From [Haemophilus] ducreyi (lineage in GTDB: Bacteria > Pseudomonadota > Gammaproteobacteria > Enterobacterales > Pasteurellaceae): a DNA stretch of 64,000 nucleotides. The first letter of the stretch is position 1. Each line of letters opens with the position of its first letter. The notes below the pieces were generated by a model. It did not search any database. It had not been told where the DNA came from and saw nothing but the letters and a program-made list of their open reading frames with translations. Made by a program: the position numbers and the translations under genes. The DNA lies in the NCBI RefSeq assembly GCF_900109315.1, contig NZ_FOJC01000001.1:124001-188000 (forward strand). Direction: 5' to 3'. Of this stretch, positions 1-9,444 are shown one piece after another.

Positions 1-453
1 CACACGAGCGCCTGCTACAACGCCAGAAGCACAATAAATGGCAAAGAATAATAAGAAAATAGCCGCTGAAAGAATTTTTATAACGCGTGTTTTATCCGCA
101 AAACGGTTATGAAAATACTCAGGTAAGGTAAGCGCATCACCACTATATTCTGTTTGTGAGCGTAAACGGCCCGCAACCAGTTTCCAGTTAAAATATGCCC
201 CAAGTGTTAAGCCAATGGCTAACCACCCTTCAATTAACCCACCCGCATAGACCGCACCGGGTAACCCCATTAATAGCCAGCCTGACATATCGGATGCGCC
301 AGCGGATAATGCCGTGACGAAACTACCTAAACGACGACCGCCTAAAATGTAGTCTGATAAATTATTTGTTACACGGTAAGCGATAAGACCGATTAATATC
401 ATTCCAATAATGTAGATTAGGAAAGTCGTTGTTGTAGGATCAAATCCAAACAT
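1..453 (-). CDS. putP: Sodium/proline symporter PutP (5' part, gene runs off the window)
   Basis: The reverse strand reads an open frame of 151 codons from ATG at 453 to the window edge. The translation starts MFGFDPTTTTFLIYIIGM and continues with a first membrane helix, then ILGGRRLGSFVTALSAGASD and MSGWLLMGLPGAVYAGGL. These segments are typical of the N-terminal helices of the sodium:solute symporter family, and specifically of PutP, which imports proline with Na+ across the inner membrane. AGAGGAA lies just ahead of the ATG. Only about the first 30% of the usual ~500 residues is present. No putA (proline dehydrogenase) is visible beside it. The family call is firm. Proline as substrate is inferred from similarity. 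Confidence 0.9.
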   Translation of the reverse strand, partial: MFGFDPTTTTFLIYIIGMILIGLIAYRVTNNLSDYILGGRRLGSFVTALSAGASDMSGWLLMGLPGAVYAGGLIEGWLAIGLTLGAYFNWKLVAGRLRSQTEYSGDALTLPEYFHNRFADKTRVIKILSAAIFLLFFAIYCASGVVAGARV

Positions 454-506
454 AGTTATTCCTCTTATTATTTCTATGTTTTACATTAGCTAAGTTAAAA
501 AGCTGA

Positions 507-609
507 TATCATAGCAAACAATATCAAAAAAATGAATGTTTATCAGGAGATCCAACCGCTATCTCAGTTAGCGTGTTCTTATTTAGCCCTGATATTTTAG
601 GGCTTTTTT
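507..609 (+). ncRNA. Possible small RNA ending in an orphan intrinsic terminator
   Basis: A rightward intrinsic terminator (AGCCCT, loop GATATTTT, AGGGCT, then T6) lies at 585-609 with no rightward gene before it. Just upstream is a second small hairpin, CGCTA...TAGCG, and a possible -10 TATCAT at 507-512. Two short stems followed by a U tail is the layout of an Hfq-dependent sRNA. No good -35 and no known sRNA family was recognised, so the 5' end is a guess. It could also be a decayed leader. Confidence 0.25.
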
Positions 610-874
610 GATTCGCTATGATGGGCTTGTGGAACGAATGAAGATTATCTAGAAAAAAGCGCACTTTTTGTTGTGAAATTTAGGCTTATTCAATTAGTTT
701 TGCACAGGGCATTATTGTCAAGTGATTTTACAAGAAAAATTTTTTGTTTTTTGATTGAAATGACTAGAAAAAATATAACTTGTTGATTTTAAATAAAAAG
801 TTATTTTGTAACCAAAGTTTGGTAAGCGGAAAAAAAGTAAGGCTTGCTCTTGTTTGAATGCGCTTTTAACAAAG

Positions 875-909
875 AAATCCACAAAGTTATCCACAGCTTG
901 TGTGGATAT
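875..909. promoter_or_regulatory. Cluster of DnaA-box-like 9-mers
   Basis: A perfect consensus DnaA box TTATCCACA is at 887-895. It is flanked by AAATCCACA at 875-883 (two mismatches) and TGTGGATAT at 901-909 (one mismatch, opposite strand). The surrounding 700-1000 stretch is very A/T-rich and has no gene. The cluster could titrate DnaA or regulate a promoter. Three boxes alone do not show an origin of replication. Confidence 0.4.
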
Positions 910-1113
910 AGAAATTCTGCATATAAATGGATTTATTTATGGCTTTTTTTGTAAGTTTTACACAATAATTGACCGCATAATATAATTTTTAAACAGACTT
1001 TATTGAGTGATATACAGTTAATATGGTTAAAAGCTAGTAACTGTAATAAGAATATGGTTTACGTTAATGAAAATAGGGAACAAGATAATGCTAATTTGAA
1101 ATGAATAAAAAGA

Positions 1114-1288
1114 TACCCGGAGTGCCGTTATCAGTGAAGGTCCTTGAACCAAATGGTTCAAGGGAGTTAAGCTTAATAGCTTTTAGGCTTCTTACTCAAG
1201 GTAAGCTTGCTCACCAGCGATTAGATGTTCAACTCAAAGTTTTCAATTATCGGCTCAGGGACGTAACTAATAACGAACACCCCCGGTA
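1114..1288 (-). ncRNA. ssrS: 6S RNA
   Basis: The reverse strand carries the hallmarks of 6S RNA, which binds the sigma-70 RNA polymerase holoenzyme and represses transcription in stationary phase. A long closing stem forms between TACCGGGGGTG (about 1278-1288) and CACTCCGGGTA (about 1114-1124). The conserved element CCCTGAGCCGATA lies near 1248-1260. GGTGAGCA follows, then a 3' hairpin CCTTGAACC...GGTTCAAGG near 1141-1163. A T-rich run follows the 3' arm. It lies downstream of zapA on the same strand, the conserved gammaproteobacterial arrangement. The usual next gene, fau/ygfA, is not here. Ends are estimated from the closing stem. Confidence 0.9.
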
Positions 1289-1359
1289 GTGGTTATAGTA
1301 GCGGAAATTGAATTTTTTGCCTAGTGTTTAATGCAGAAAATAACGTAAATGATTGGCGT

Positions 1360-1680
1360 TTAGATATTTTCTTGATTGACTGCAATTGATCCTGTCGTGG
1401 CTAGTTTATTGAGTGAAGAATCTAATTGATGAATACAAGACTCAAGTACGGTTTTATTATCTGCATTTTTTTGTTTTTCTTGTTCAAGTTCATAATTTAA
1501 ATTTAAAGCAACGATGGCAAGTACTTTTTCTAATTGAATAATGCCCGACTGATCTTTTAATAATGCTACACGTTCTTCTAAGCGTTGTGCTGAGGCACGT
1601 AAATTTTCTTGTTGCTCAGCAGGACAATGTAAACGAAGCACCTGCCCAAAAATTTGTACTTCAATATAATTTGCCGACAT
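1360..1680 (-). CDS. zapA: Cell division protein ZapA
   Basis: This 106-residue protein matches the ZapA family, which binds FtsZ at midcell and promotes bundling of FtsZ filaments. The N-terminal domain reads MSANYIEVQIFGQVLRLHCP, as in family members. It is followed by a long helix rich in Leu, Glu and Gln (about residues 50-95) that forms the coiled-coil dimer. The ATG at 1680 is chosen over an in-frame extension to 1770 because it begins exactly at the family N terminus and has GAGGA upstream. It is divergent from ygfB and followed by 6S RNA on the same strand. Confidence 0.92.
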   Translation of the reverse strand: MSANYIEVQIFGQVLRLHCPAEQQENLRASAQRLEERVALLKDQSGIIQLEKVLAIVALNLNYELEQEKQKNADNKTVLESCIHQLDSSLNKLATTGSIAVNQENI

Positions 1681-1755
1681 AGTCGTGAAATCCTCACTAG
1701 AATATAAATTTTTTGCTATTATGCCATTCTTTAGCAGAATCACAAGTAAGACACT

Positions 1756-2304
1756 ATGGCTATTACACATTCAAATGAATTTAACCATTTAATTGCACAG
1801 CTTGAAATAACTGAAACAGCAGCAGAATTACACGGTTTTTTAAGCGGTTTAGTTGCGGGGGGCGTGCAAGATGAATCTTGGAAAACACTTTGCTACCAAT
1901 TTTTAAATGACGGTCATGCATTTTCCCAACAGCAACTCAACCGTTTAGCGCTATTTTATCAGCAATTAAGTGAAAATTTTAACCAAGCAAACACGCTTTT
2001 TTCTGTTTGGATCCCCCCATATAAAGATAGCTTTGCTTTAGCTGATGCTATTGCTGATTGGACAAATCGATTTTTATTAGGATTGGGGCTGGCTCAGCCT
2101 AAATTAAGTCGAGAAATTGATGAAATTGGCGAAGCATTAGATGATTTGGAAGAGATCGCTAAATTAGGTTACCAGCAAGATGATAATAATGATGAATTAT
2201 TAGATGCGGGCGAAGAAGTTTTAGAATATTTAAGCGTATTAGCCCTTTTCTTACATAGTCATTTTGGATTACGGCAACCACTTGAAAAATTACCGCTTCA
2301 TTAG
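1756..2304 (+). CDS. ygfB: YgfB/YecA family protein (UPF0149)
   Basis: The 182-residue protein belongs to UPF0149. It shows the N-terminal pattern EITETAAELHGFLSGLVAGG near residues 17-36 and a C-terminal acidic segment EIGEALDDLEEIAKLGY typical of YgfB. Family members are small helical proteins. The YecA subgroup carries a C-terminal SEC-C zinc motif, which is absent here, so this is the YgfB type. The biochemical role is not settled. It is divergent from zapA across a short shared promoter region, as in many relatives. Confidence 0.85.
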   Translation: MAITHSNEFNHLIAQLEITETAAELHGFLSGLVAGGVQDESWKTLCYQFLNDGHAFSQQQLNRLALFYQQLSENFNQANTLFSVWIPPYKDSFALADAIADWTNRFLLGLGLAQPKLSREIDEIGEALDDLEEIAKLGYQQDDNNDELLDAGEEVLEYLSVLALFLHSHFGLRQPLEKLPLH

Positions 2305-2359
2305 ACAGAAATAAGCGGTTACTTTTTACTATTTTATTATTTATGGCAATGGAGTTTTT

Positions 2360-2950
2360 ATGCGAAATCCTATTCATAAACGGATAGAACGTTTTGAACC
2401 TTGGCAACATTTAACCTTTATGGCGTGTTTATGTGAGCGAATGTATCCTAATTACCAATTATTCTGTGATGTGACTAAACAACCTGAAAAAATGAAAGTA
2501 TTTCAGAATATTTTGAATTTAGCTTGGGAATTTTTAACGGTAAAAGGCGCGAAGATTAACTTTGATAGTCAGTTGGAGAAATTAGAAGAAATTATTCCTG
2601 ACGTAAATGATTACGACTTCTTTGGTGTATTACCTGCACAAGAGTCCTGTGAAGCATTGGCTGAGCTATTACATAGCTTTATTGCGGGGAATACTTTAGC
2701 GCAGGCAATACGAATTAGTCAAATTTCATTAGCGACCGTAGCCAGTTATTTGTCGGTCAAAAGCGGGCAAGAATTAAGTGATAAAGCATTGAAGAGTTCA
2801 GCAGAAATTGAAGAAGAATTAGATATTCAATGGCAAATTTATCGTTTGTTAAATGAATGTGAAGAACGTGATATTTCCCTCATTTTATCGCTCAAAAATC
2901 AGATCAGAAGTACTGGAATCAGTAATATTGGATTAAATTTTAGTCAATAA
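2360..2950 (+). CDS. yjaG: DUF416 family protein YjaG
   Basis: The 196-residue protein is recognisable as DUF416/YjaG from segments such as RIERFEPWQHLTFMACLCERMYP (near residues 8-30, given here as a continuous family signature region) and an internal DYDFFGVLPAQESCEALAEL. No catalytic motif is visible and the function is unknown. It is followed by hupA, which is the conserved order yjaG-hupA in enterobacteria. The ATG is preceded by GGAG a few bases upstream. It probably belongs with ygfB or has its own weak promoter in the 55-bp gap. Confidence 0.8.
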   Translation: MRNPIHKRIERFEPWQHLTFMACLCERMYPNYQLFCDVTKQPEKMKVFQNILNLAWEFLTVKGAKINFDSQLEKLEEIIPDVNDYDFFGVLPAQESCEALAELLHSFIAGNTLAQAIRISQISLATVASYLSVKSGQELSDKALKSSAEIEEELDIQWQIYRLLNECEERDISLILSLKNQIRSTGISNIGLNFSQ

Positions 2951-3085
2951 AGCATTTTTTAGGGTAGAAAAGAGTATTATTTACTTTGAGAAAAGCCAAC
3001 TTTGAATTAAGCTATTAAGACGTTATGCAAGTAATTTCAGGCGTTTAATGCCATTTACCTAAATAAAATCTTAGAGGATAAACTT

Positions 3086-3358
3086 ATGAACAAAACTGAA
3101 TTAATTGATGCAATTGTAGCCGATACAGCGCTAAGCAAAAAGGACGCCAAAGCTGCTTTAGAAGCAACTTTGAATGCCATCTCTGGGAGCTTAAAAAATG
3201 GCGATTCAGTTCAATTAATCGGCTTCGGCACGTTTAAAGTGAATGAACGTAGTGAGCGTATAGGTCGTAACCCACGTACTGGTGAAGAGATTAAAATTGC
3301 TGCGTCAAAAGTGCCTGCATTTGTTGCTGGTAAAGCATTAAAAGATTTAGTAAAATAG
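3086..3358 (+). CDS. hupA: DNA-binding protein HU, alpha type
   Basis: This 90-residue protein is a complete HU subunit, a nucleoid protein that bends and compacts DNA as a dimer. The start [20 protein letters not shown] and the arm segment around [20 protein letters not shown] (residues about 55-75) are family hallmarks. The Arg-Asn-Pro of the arm tip intercalates into DNA. Two HU subunits occur in enterics. Position after yjaG supports the alpha name. AGAGGA precedes the ATG at good spacing and a strong terminator follows. Confidence 0.93.
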   Translation: MNKTELIDAIVADTALSKKDAKAALEATLNAISGSLKNGDSVQLIGFGTFKVNERSERIGRNPRTGEEIKIAASKVPAFVAGKALKDLVK

Positions 3359-3384
3359 TGCTGATTTAATATACTTGAAAAAAG

Positions 3385-3411
3385 CCTAGATGAATAAATC
3401 TAGGTTTTTTT
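3385..3411. terminator. Bidirectional intrinsic terminator between hupA and thyA
   Basis: Stem CCTAGAT / ATCTAGG with loop GAATAA, followed by T7 on the plus strand. On the minus strand it is followed by C then T6, so it can end both hupA and the convergent thyA transcript. Confidence 0.88.
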
Positions 3412-3421
3412 ATTTGATAGA

Positions 3422-4282
<861 letters not shown>

Positions 4283-4373
4283 TTAAGAAAGTAGTAGCTA
4301 ATTGCGTTATTTATTCGCTACAATAGCTAAATAAGATTTAGAGATTATAGTCGAGGAATTAAAATAAAGTAAA

Positions 4374-4943
4374 ATGAAATTTTTATTAGTCTTTTTAACA
4401 TTAATTTTGAGCGCTTGTTCTAGTAAAGGAACTTGGACACGTTTAAATGCGTCTGAAGTTGATCAAAAATCATATGCAATTGGCTATGGCGCAACAGTTC
4501 AAACTTATACGGATAGAGTAAATGATAGTTATGATATTAATGCGTTTATTAATGGCGTTAATGATTGGTATAATAACAAAATTAGAATGCCAGCACCCCA
4601 AATTCGCGTAATGATTTTAAACCGTATGCTAGATCATAATATCTATGCATACTATAGCGGTGTACTTTATGCGGCAGATTTACAAGGTAATTTTAATCAT
4701 TTAGATCCAGAATGTTGGAAGCTAGTTCAAACACCTAGTATTAGCCAAGGTATTCACGACGCTATGTTAGATTTGCAAAAAAATAGTGTGCGTAGTGATG
4801 AATATATTGAAAATGGTGTAGAAAAAATTTTACATCTTTGTGTCAAAACAATGGTAGAAGACGAACAGCAAGCCAAAGCAAAAAAGAAAAGCATCAAGGC
4901 AGATAAAAAACCAAGTAAAGTAAGTAAAAAATCAGCTAAATAA
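4374..4943 (+). CDS. Putative lipoprotein, unknown function
   Basis: The 189-residue protein has a lipoprotein signal: MKFLLVFLTLILSAC, with lipobox LSAC and the lipidated Cys at residue 15. The mature part contains a Tyr-rich stretch (residues about 35-60) and ends in a strongly Lys-rich tail (from about residue 165, many KK and SK pairs) that could contact acidic polymers or be disordered. I do not recognise a named family. Similar small lipoproteins of unknown role are common in Pasteurellaceae. The Shine-Dalgarno is weak. Confidence 0.7.
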   Translation: MKFLLVFLTLILSACSSKGTWTRLNASEVDQKSYAIGYGATVQTYTDRVNDSYDINAFINGVNDWYNNKIRMPAPQIRVMILNRMLDHNIYAYYSGVLYAADLQGNFNHLDPECWKLVQTPSISQGIHDAMLDLQKNSVRSDEYIENGVEKILHLCVKTMVEDEQQAKAKKKSIKADKKPSKVSKKSAK

Positions 4944-4960
4944 TTTAATACACTATTATA

Positions 4961-5014
4961 AAGCGGTCTATTTCCTCATTTAATTTGCAAAATACTGAGA
5001 GAAATAGACCGCTT
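4961..5014. terminator. Inverted uptake-sequence cores forming a hairpin before bioB
   Basis: AAGCGGTCTATTTC at 4961-4974 and its exact reverse complement at 5001-5014 form a 14-bp stem with a 26-nt loop. Both arms begin with the AAGCGGT core of the A. pleuropneumoniae-type uptake sequence. No T-run follows, so as a terminator for the lipoprotein gene it is only probable. Confidence 0.55.
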
Positions 5015-5034
5015 AATCTGTTTAAGGAGAGATT

Positions 5035-6036
5035 ATGACAACCTACAATTTACGCTTAAAAGCAAAAGATGAACTAACGCCTCATCCTAGCGTGCAATAT
5101 TGGCGTAAATGCCAAGTAGAAGAGTTATTTGCCATGCCATTTATGGAGCTTGTTTTTAAAGCAGCACAACTGCACCGTGAACACTTTGATCCTCAAGCCA
5201 TTCAGCTATCGACATTACTGTCAATTAAAATCGGTGGTTGCCCAGAAGAGTGTGAATATTGTCCTCAATCTGCACGTTATGATACAGGGCTTGAAAAGCA
5301 AGTTATGCTAGATATTGAAGAAATTGTGGAGAAAGCAAAAATTGCTAAACAACGAGGTGCTAGTTGCTTTTGTATGGGGGCTGCTTGGCGAGGGCCTAAA
5401 CCTAAGGATATTAAAGTGGTTTCCGAAATTATTGGTGCAGTTAAAGCGTTAGGTTTAGAAACGTGTGGTACTTTTGGACTCTTAGATGGAATGGCAGAAG
5501 ATCTCAAACAAGCGGGATTAGATTATTATAATCATAATTTAGATACTGATCCCGAACGTTATAGCAAAGTGGTTCATACCCGCAGTCATGATGATCGAAT
5601 GGACACCTTAGGTAAAGTTCGTCATGCAGGACTAAAAGTTTGCTGTGGTGGTATTATTGGCATGAATGAAACTCGCCCTGAACGTGCAGGTTTAATTGCC
5701 AGTTTAGCAAATTTAGATCCACAGCCAGAAAGTGTGCCAATTAATCAATTAATTAAAGTAGAAGGCACACCAATGGCTGAAGCAGAAGACCTAGATTGGA
5801 CGGAATTTGTTCGCACTATTGCTGTTGCGCGTATCACTATGCCAAAAAGCTATGTACGATTATCAGCCGGCCGAACAGCCATGTCTGAAGCTATGCAAAC
5901 ACTCTGTTTTATAGCGGGAGCGAATTCTATTTTTTATGGTGAAAAATTGCTCACAACTTGCAATCCAGAGGAAGATGCGGATTGTTTATTGATGCAAAAA
6001 CTTGATTTATATCCATTACAATATCAAGAATGCTAA
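5035..6036 (+). CDS. bioB: Biotin synthase
   Basis: BioB is a radical SAM enzyme that inserts sulfur into dethiobiotin. The radical SAM cluster motif [10 protein letters not shown] gives Cys 69, 73 and 76 for the 4Fe-4S cluster. Downstream are [18 protein letters not shown] (near residues 203-220) and the signature [14 protein letters not shown] with the Arg that ligates the 2Fe-2S cluster. Length (333) is normal. No other bio genes are adjacent. AAGGAGAG lies at good spacing before the ATG. Confidence 0.95.
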   Translation: MTTYNLRLKAKDELTPHPSVQYWRKCQVEELFAMPFMELVFKAAQLHREHFDPQAIQLSTLLSIKIGGCPEECEYCPQSARYDTGLEKQVMLDIEEIVEKAKIAKQRGASCFCMGAAWRGPKPKDIKVVSEIIGAVKALGLETCGTFGLLDGMAEDLKQAGLDYYNHNLDTDPERYSKVVHTRSHDDRMDTLGKVRHAGLKVCCGGIIGMNETRPERAGLIASLANLDPQPESVPINQLIKVEGTPMAEAEDLDWTEFVRTIAVARITMPKSYVRLSAGRTAMSEAMQTLCFIAGANSIFYGEKLLTTCNPEEDADCLLMQKLDLYPLQYQEC

Positions 6037-6041
6037 GACTA

Positions 6042-6067
6042 AAAAAGCCAGCAAATGCTGGCTTTTT
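6042..6067. terminator. Bidirectional terminator between bioB and the cold-shock gene
   Basis: Stem AAAAAGCCAGC / GCTGGCTTTTT with loop AAAT. The A/T flanks give a U tail on both strands, serving bioB (+) and the cold-shock gene (-). Confidence 0.88.
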
Positions 6068-6087
6068 ATAAAATGAAAATGTTAAAA

Positions 6088-6297
6088 TTAAAGTGCTTTA
6101 ACATTCACTGCTGAAGGGCCACGATCTGAATCTTGTACTTCAAATTCAACTTTAGCACCTTCTTCTAACGTGCGGAAGTTTGAACCAATGATACCTGAGA
6201 AGTGAACAAAAATATCTTTACCACCAAGATCAGGGGTGATAAAACCAAAACCTTTAGTAGAATTAAACCATTTAACGATACCTATTGCTTTAGACAT
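6088..6297 (-). CDS. Cold-shock domain protein (CspC/CspE/CspD type)
   Basis: This 69-residue protein is a single cold-shock domain, a five-stranded OB fold that binds single-stranded RNA and DNA and melts RNA structure. RNP1 is KGFGFI at residues 15-20 and RNP2 is DIFVHF at 28-33, both intact. The start [19 protein letters not shown] resembles CspC/CspE more than CspD, but the paralogue cannot be fixed from one copy. The upstream region is long (see 6298-6668), which suits a structured 5' leader. Confidence 0.9.
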   Translation of the reverse strand: MSKAIGIVKWFNSTKGFGFITPDLGGKDIFVHFSGIIGSNFRTLEEGAKVEFEVQDSDRGPSAVNVKAL

Positions 6298-6668
6298 AGG
6301 ATTTTCCTTATAAAAAAATAAATTAAAAAAGAATTGCTACACGTTTGTTTGGAGATTAAAGATTTATGCGTGAAGAACTCTCAGGAAATCAAAAAGATTC
6401 TTAGAAAGGAAAACATCGATAAAGCAATCGTACTCAATAACGCTACGAGAAGCTTCCTAATTAAACCACTAACTCATAATTAAAGCAAATTTTTTTTAGT
6501 ATATTTACAAAACCAATCGAAATAGTGTTGTCTAACTCGAAAAGTAAGCGAAAAATTTGCTTTATATAGATAGACGAAAATCTGTAAATAAAATATAGTA
6601 GCGAGTTAAAGCTTAATGTCTCAAGCTAATACATATCTAGACTTACATTTTTATAGAGAAAAGATCAT
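6298..6668. other. Divergent leader/promoter region between the cold-shock gene and proQ
   Basis: There is no gene in these 371 bp. A perfect 13-bp inverted repeat, AAAGCAAATTTTT at 6482-6494 and AAAAATTTGCTTT at 6551-6563, encloses 56 bp. In the leftward transcript it could fold as part of the cold-shock 5' leader. GGAAAA precedes the cold-shock ATG. AGAGAAAAG precedes proQ. No confident -35/-10 pair was found. Confidence 0.35.
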
Positions 6669-7217
6669 ATGTCAGTACAACCAGCAACTATGCCAGATAG
6701 TAGCAACAAAACAAATCCAACCGTAAAAGAAGTGATTGCTTATTTAGCAGATAAATTTCCTCTTTGTTTTAGTATTGAAGGGGAAGCTAAACCATTAAAA
6801 GTAGGGCTTTTCCAGGACTTGGCTGAAGCATTAGCAGATGATGAAAAAGTGAGTAAAACATTATTACGCCAAGTATTACGTTCATATACGATGAGTTGGC
6901 GTTATCTTGCTTGTTGTAAAGCAAATGCTCAGCGTATAGGTTTACAAGGTGAAAATGTTGGGATTGTTGATGAGGCACAAGCTGAACACGCTGCCCAGAG
7001 CTTAGCTGTCGCAAAAAAAGCATATGCAGCACGTAAGGCAGAGCAACGTAAAGAACAGCGAAAAGACTTCTTTAAGAAAAAAGCGTGTGAAGAAAGAAAT
7101 GCTAAAACAATGAATAAAGCGGTTAAAAAAGGATCGCCTAAAAAAGATACCTTTGCAAAAGCAACCGCTGAAAGTTTAGCAGTATTAACGCATAAATTCA
7201 GTAAAGGCAATAAATAA
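6669..7217 (+). CDS. proQ: RNA chaperone ProQ (short form)
   Basis: The N-terminal FinO/ProQ RNA-binding domain is clear at about residues 17-120: VKEVIAYLADKFPLCFSIEG, then KPLKVGLFQDLAEAL, then LRQVLRSYTMSWRYL. ProQ is a global RNA chaperone that binds structured sRNAs and mRNA 3' ends. A basic linker (about 120-165, RKAEQRKEQRKDFFKKK) follows. The Tudor-like C-terminal domain of the 232-residue E. coli protein is largely missing, as this protein stops at 182 residues. It is followed by prc, the conserved proQ-prc order. Confidence 0.9.
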   Translation: MSVQPATMPDSSNKTNPTVKEVIAYLADKFPLCFSIEGEAKPLKVGLFQDLAEALADDEKVSKTLLRQVLRSYTMSWRYLACCKANAQRIGLQGENVGIVDEAQAEHAAQSLAVAKKAYAARKAEQRKEQRKDFFKKKACEERNAKTMNKAVKKGSPKKDTFAKATAESLAVLTHKFSKGNK

Positions 7218-7234
7218 ACATTGCTTTTTAGTAT

Positions 7235-7277
7235 GGCCTAATTTTAATTTTTTTATGAAATAAGATTAAATTAGGCC
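7235..7277. repeat. Inverted repeat between proQ and prc
   Basis: GGCCTAATTTTAAT and ATTAAATTAGGCC pair over 13 bp with one bulge. There is a T7 run inside the loop and none after the 3' arm. It may attenuate read-through from proQ into prc or protect the proQ 3' end. The prc start lies 28 bp further on. Confidence 0.45.
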
Positions 7278-7305
7278 GCTTATGCTTACAAAAATTAGGA
7301 TTTTT

Positions 7306-9348
7306 ATGAAAGTAAATAAACTTAGTCGACTTATTGCATTTTGTTTTGGAACAATGATAAGTACCGCTTTTACAATTGAACCAAAAATTAAAGCAAATGA
7401 ATTAGTTCTACCTCAACCAACAGAACTACATAATCTGTCAACTAAGCGTGTGACAGCACGTTTAACCCAATCACATTATCGTAAATTTAATTTAGATGAT
7501 GAATTTGCCGGTAAGATTTTTAATCGTTATATTGATTGGTTAGATGTCGCACATAATACTTTTTTACAATCTGATATTGATGAACTGCGAACTAAATATG
7601 CATCTAAATTAGATGAAGAGCTATATGAAGGTAAATTAGATTCCGCCTTTGAAATGTATGACGTAATGGTCAAGCGTCGCTATGAACGTTATAAACATGT
7701 ACTTTCATTGCTAGATAAACCGCTTGATTTAAAAGGCCATGATCAAATTGAAAATGAACGTGAAAAAGCGCCTTTCCCGGTTACGATAGAAGAAGCAAAT
7801 AAATTATGGGAACAGCGGGTTAAAAATGACGTAATTAGTTTGACTTTAAAAAATAAAAAATGGCCAGAAATTAAGAAGACATTGATTAAGCGCTATAATT
7901 TAGCGATTAAACGTTTAACACAAGTTAAACCTGATGATGTTTTACAAACTTATTTGAATGCATTTGCACGAGAAATAGATCCGCATACGAGTTATCTTTC
8001 ACCACGAGCGGCGAAAGCTTTCCAAGAAAGTATGAATTTGTCATTAGAAGGCATTGGTGCAACGCTTTCCATGGAAGACGATATTACCACCATTAAATCA
8101 TTGATTCCAGGCGCCCCAGCAGCTCGTAGCAAAAAGCTTGGCGTAGGGGATAAGATTGTGGGTGTTGGCCAAGAGAAAGGTGAAATTGAAGATGTTATTG
8201 GTTGGCGTTTAGATGATGTTGTTGACAAAATCAAGGGTAAAAAAGGCAGTAAGGTTCGGTTAGAAATTGAGCCAGCAAAAGCGCATAAAACTAAAATCAT
8301 TACGTTAACACGTGATACCGTTCGGTTAGAAGACAGTGCCGCTAAATTAACAATTGATAAAGTAGCGGGTAAAAATATTGCAGTGATTAAAATTCCTGCT
8401 TTTTATATCGGTTTAGCTAATGATATGCGCAAATTATTAGCAAAGATTAAGACTAAGAAAATAGAAGGATTAATTGTCGATTTACGTGACAACGGTGGTG
8501 GTTCTTTAACTGAAGTGGTTGAATTAACTAGGTTATTTATTAGAAGTGGTCCTGTTGTACAGGTAAGAGATGCTTTTAATCGTATCAAAGTGTACGAAGA
8601 TGAGTCTCAAATACAAGTAGATAAGTCAGTAGCAACAACAAATAAGCCATTATATGATGGAAAATTGATGGTAATGATAAACCGCCATAGCGCCTCAGCA
8701 TCTGAAATCTTTGCGGCGGCAATGCAAGATTATAATCGTGCAATTATTATTGGTCAGCAAACTTTTGGTAAAGGTACCGTACAACAAAGTAGATCGCTTA
8801 ATTTTGTTTATGATTTAGATCGAGATCCACTAGGCTTTATTCAATATACGATCCAGAAATTCTATCGTATTGATGGTGGCAGTACTCAATTAAAAGGTGT
8901 GCAAGCGGATATTAAATTCCCTGAAATTATTGATGCAGAGAAAACCGGAGAAAGTTTTGAAGATAATGCATTACCATGGGATAAAATTCCAGCCGCTAAT
9001 TATCAAGAAGTTGGAAATGCACGTGATGTAGTCGCCGTTTTAACAGAAAAACATCAAGCGCGCATTGCAAAAGAGCCTGAATTTATCACGTTAAGCGAGA
9101 ATATTGCTATTCGTAAAGAACGTGATCAGCGTAAATTTACCTCGCTGAATTTAGAAGAACGTAAAAAAGAAGATCAAGCAGATGATATGAAACGCTTAAA
9201 AGATCTGAATGCCCGCTTTATACGAGAAGGTAAAAAGCCCCTGAAAAATCTTGATGCATTACCAAAAGATTATGAAGGTCCCGACTTTTTCTTAAAAGAA
9301 GCGAAACAAATGATGTTTGATTGGTTACAAATCAATAAAAAGGCATAA
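7306..9348 (+). CDS. prc: Carboxy-terminal processing protease (tail-specific protease)
   Basis: Prc/Tsp is a periplasmic serine protease that trims or degrades proteins from the C terminus, including peptidoglycan hydrolases such as MepS. The start at 7306 is chosen because TTAGGA sits at good spacing, while the upstream in-frame ATG (7282) has a poor site. From 7306 the protein has 680 residues and an N-terminal signal. A PDZ domain (around SLEGIGATLSMED and GVGDKIVGVG, about residues 245-290) precedes the catalytic domain. The Ser-Lys dyad is in SASASEIFAAAMQDY (S464) and FGKGTVQQ (K489), 25 residues apart as in E. coli S430/K455. It is followed by peptidoglycan genes ldtD and mepK. Confidence 0.95.
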   Translation: MKVNKLSRLIAFCFGTMISTAFTIEPKIKANELVLPQPTELHNLSTKRVTARLTQSHYRKFNLDDEFAGKIFNRYIDWLDVAHNTFLQSDIDELRTKYASKLDEELYEGKLDSAFEMYDVMVKRRYERYKHVLSLLDKPLDLKGHDQIENEREKAPFPVTIEEANKLWEQRVKNDVISLTLKNKKWPEIKKTLIKRYNLAIKRLTQVKPDDVLQTYLNAFAREIDPHTSYLSPRAAKAFQESMNLSLEGIGATLSMEDDITTIKSLIPGAPAARSKKLGVGDKIVGVGQEKGEIEDVIGWRLDDVVDKIKGKKGSKVRLEIEPAKAHKTKIITLTRDTVRLEDSAAKLTIDKVAGKNIAVIKIPAFYIGLANDMRKLLAKIKTKKIEGLIVDLRDNGGGSLTEVVELTRLFIRSGPVVQVRDAFNRIKVYEDESQIQVDKSVATTNKPLYDGKLMVMINRHSASASEIFAAAMQDYNRAIIIGQQTFGKGTVQQSRSLNFVYDLDRDPLGFIQYTIQKFYRIDGGSTQLKGVQADIKFPEIIDAEKTGESFEDNALPWDKIPAANYQEVGNARDVVAVLTEKHQARIAKEPEFITLSENIAIRKERDQRKFTSLNLEERKKEDQADDMKRLKDLNARFIREGKKPLKNLDALPKDYEGPDFFLKEAKQMMFDWLQINKKA

Positions 9349-9376
9349 AATTATTGACAATATATGCTATTCTTTA

Positions 9377-9410
9377 ACTGCTTAACTGTTGTTAAGCAGT
9401 CTATTTTTTT
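9377..9410 (+). terminator. Intrinsic terminator after prc
   Basis: Stem ACTGCTTAAC / GTTAAGCAGT (perfect 10 bp), loop TGTT, then CTA and T7. Confidence 0.88.
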
Positions 9411-9444
9411 ATGAAATTTTTATCTTAATTTCTAAGGATTTAGT

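Noticed and set aside
1101-1289. A 62-codon rightward open frame
   Set aside because: It lies antisense to 6S RNA over its whole length and its translation has no family features. The RNA structure explains the sequence conservation.
9354-9380. Promoter TTGACA upstream of ldtD
   Set aside because: The hexamer is perfect, but no -10 fits at 16-18 bp and the region overlaps the prc terminator.
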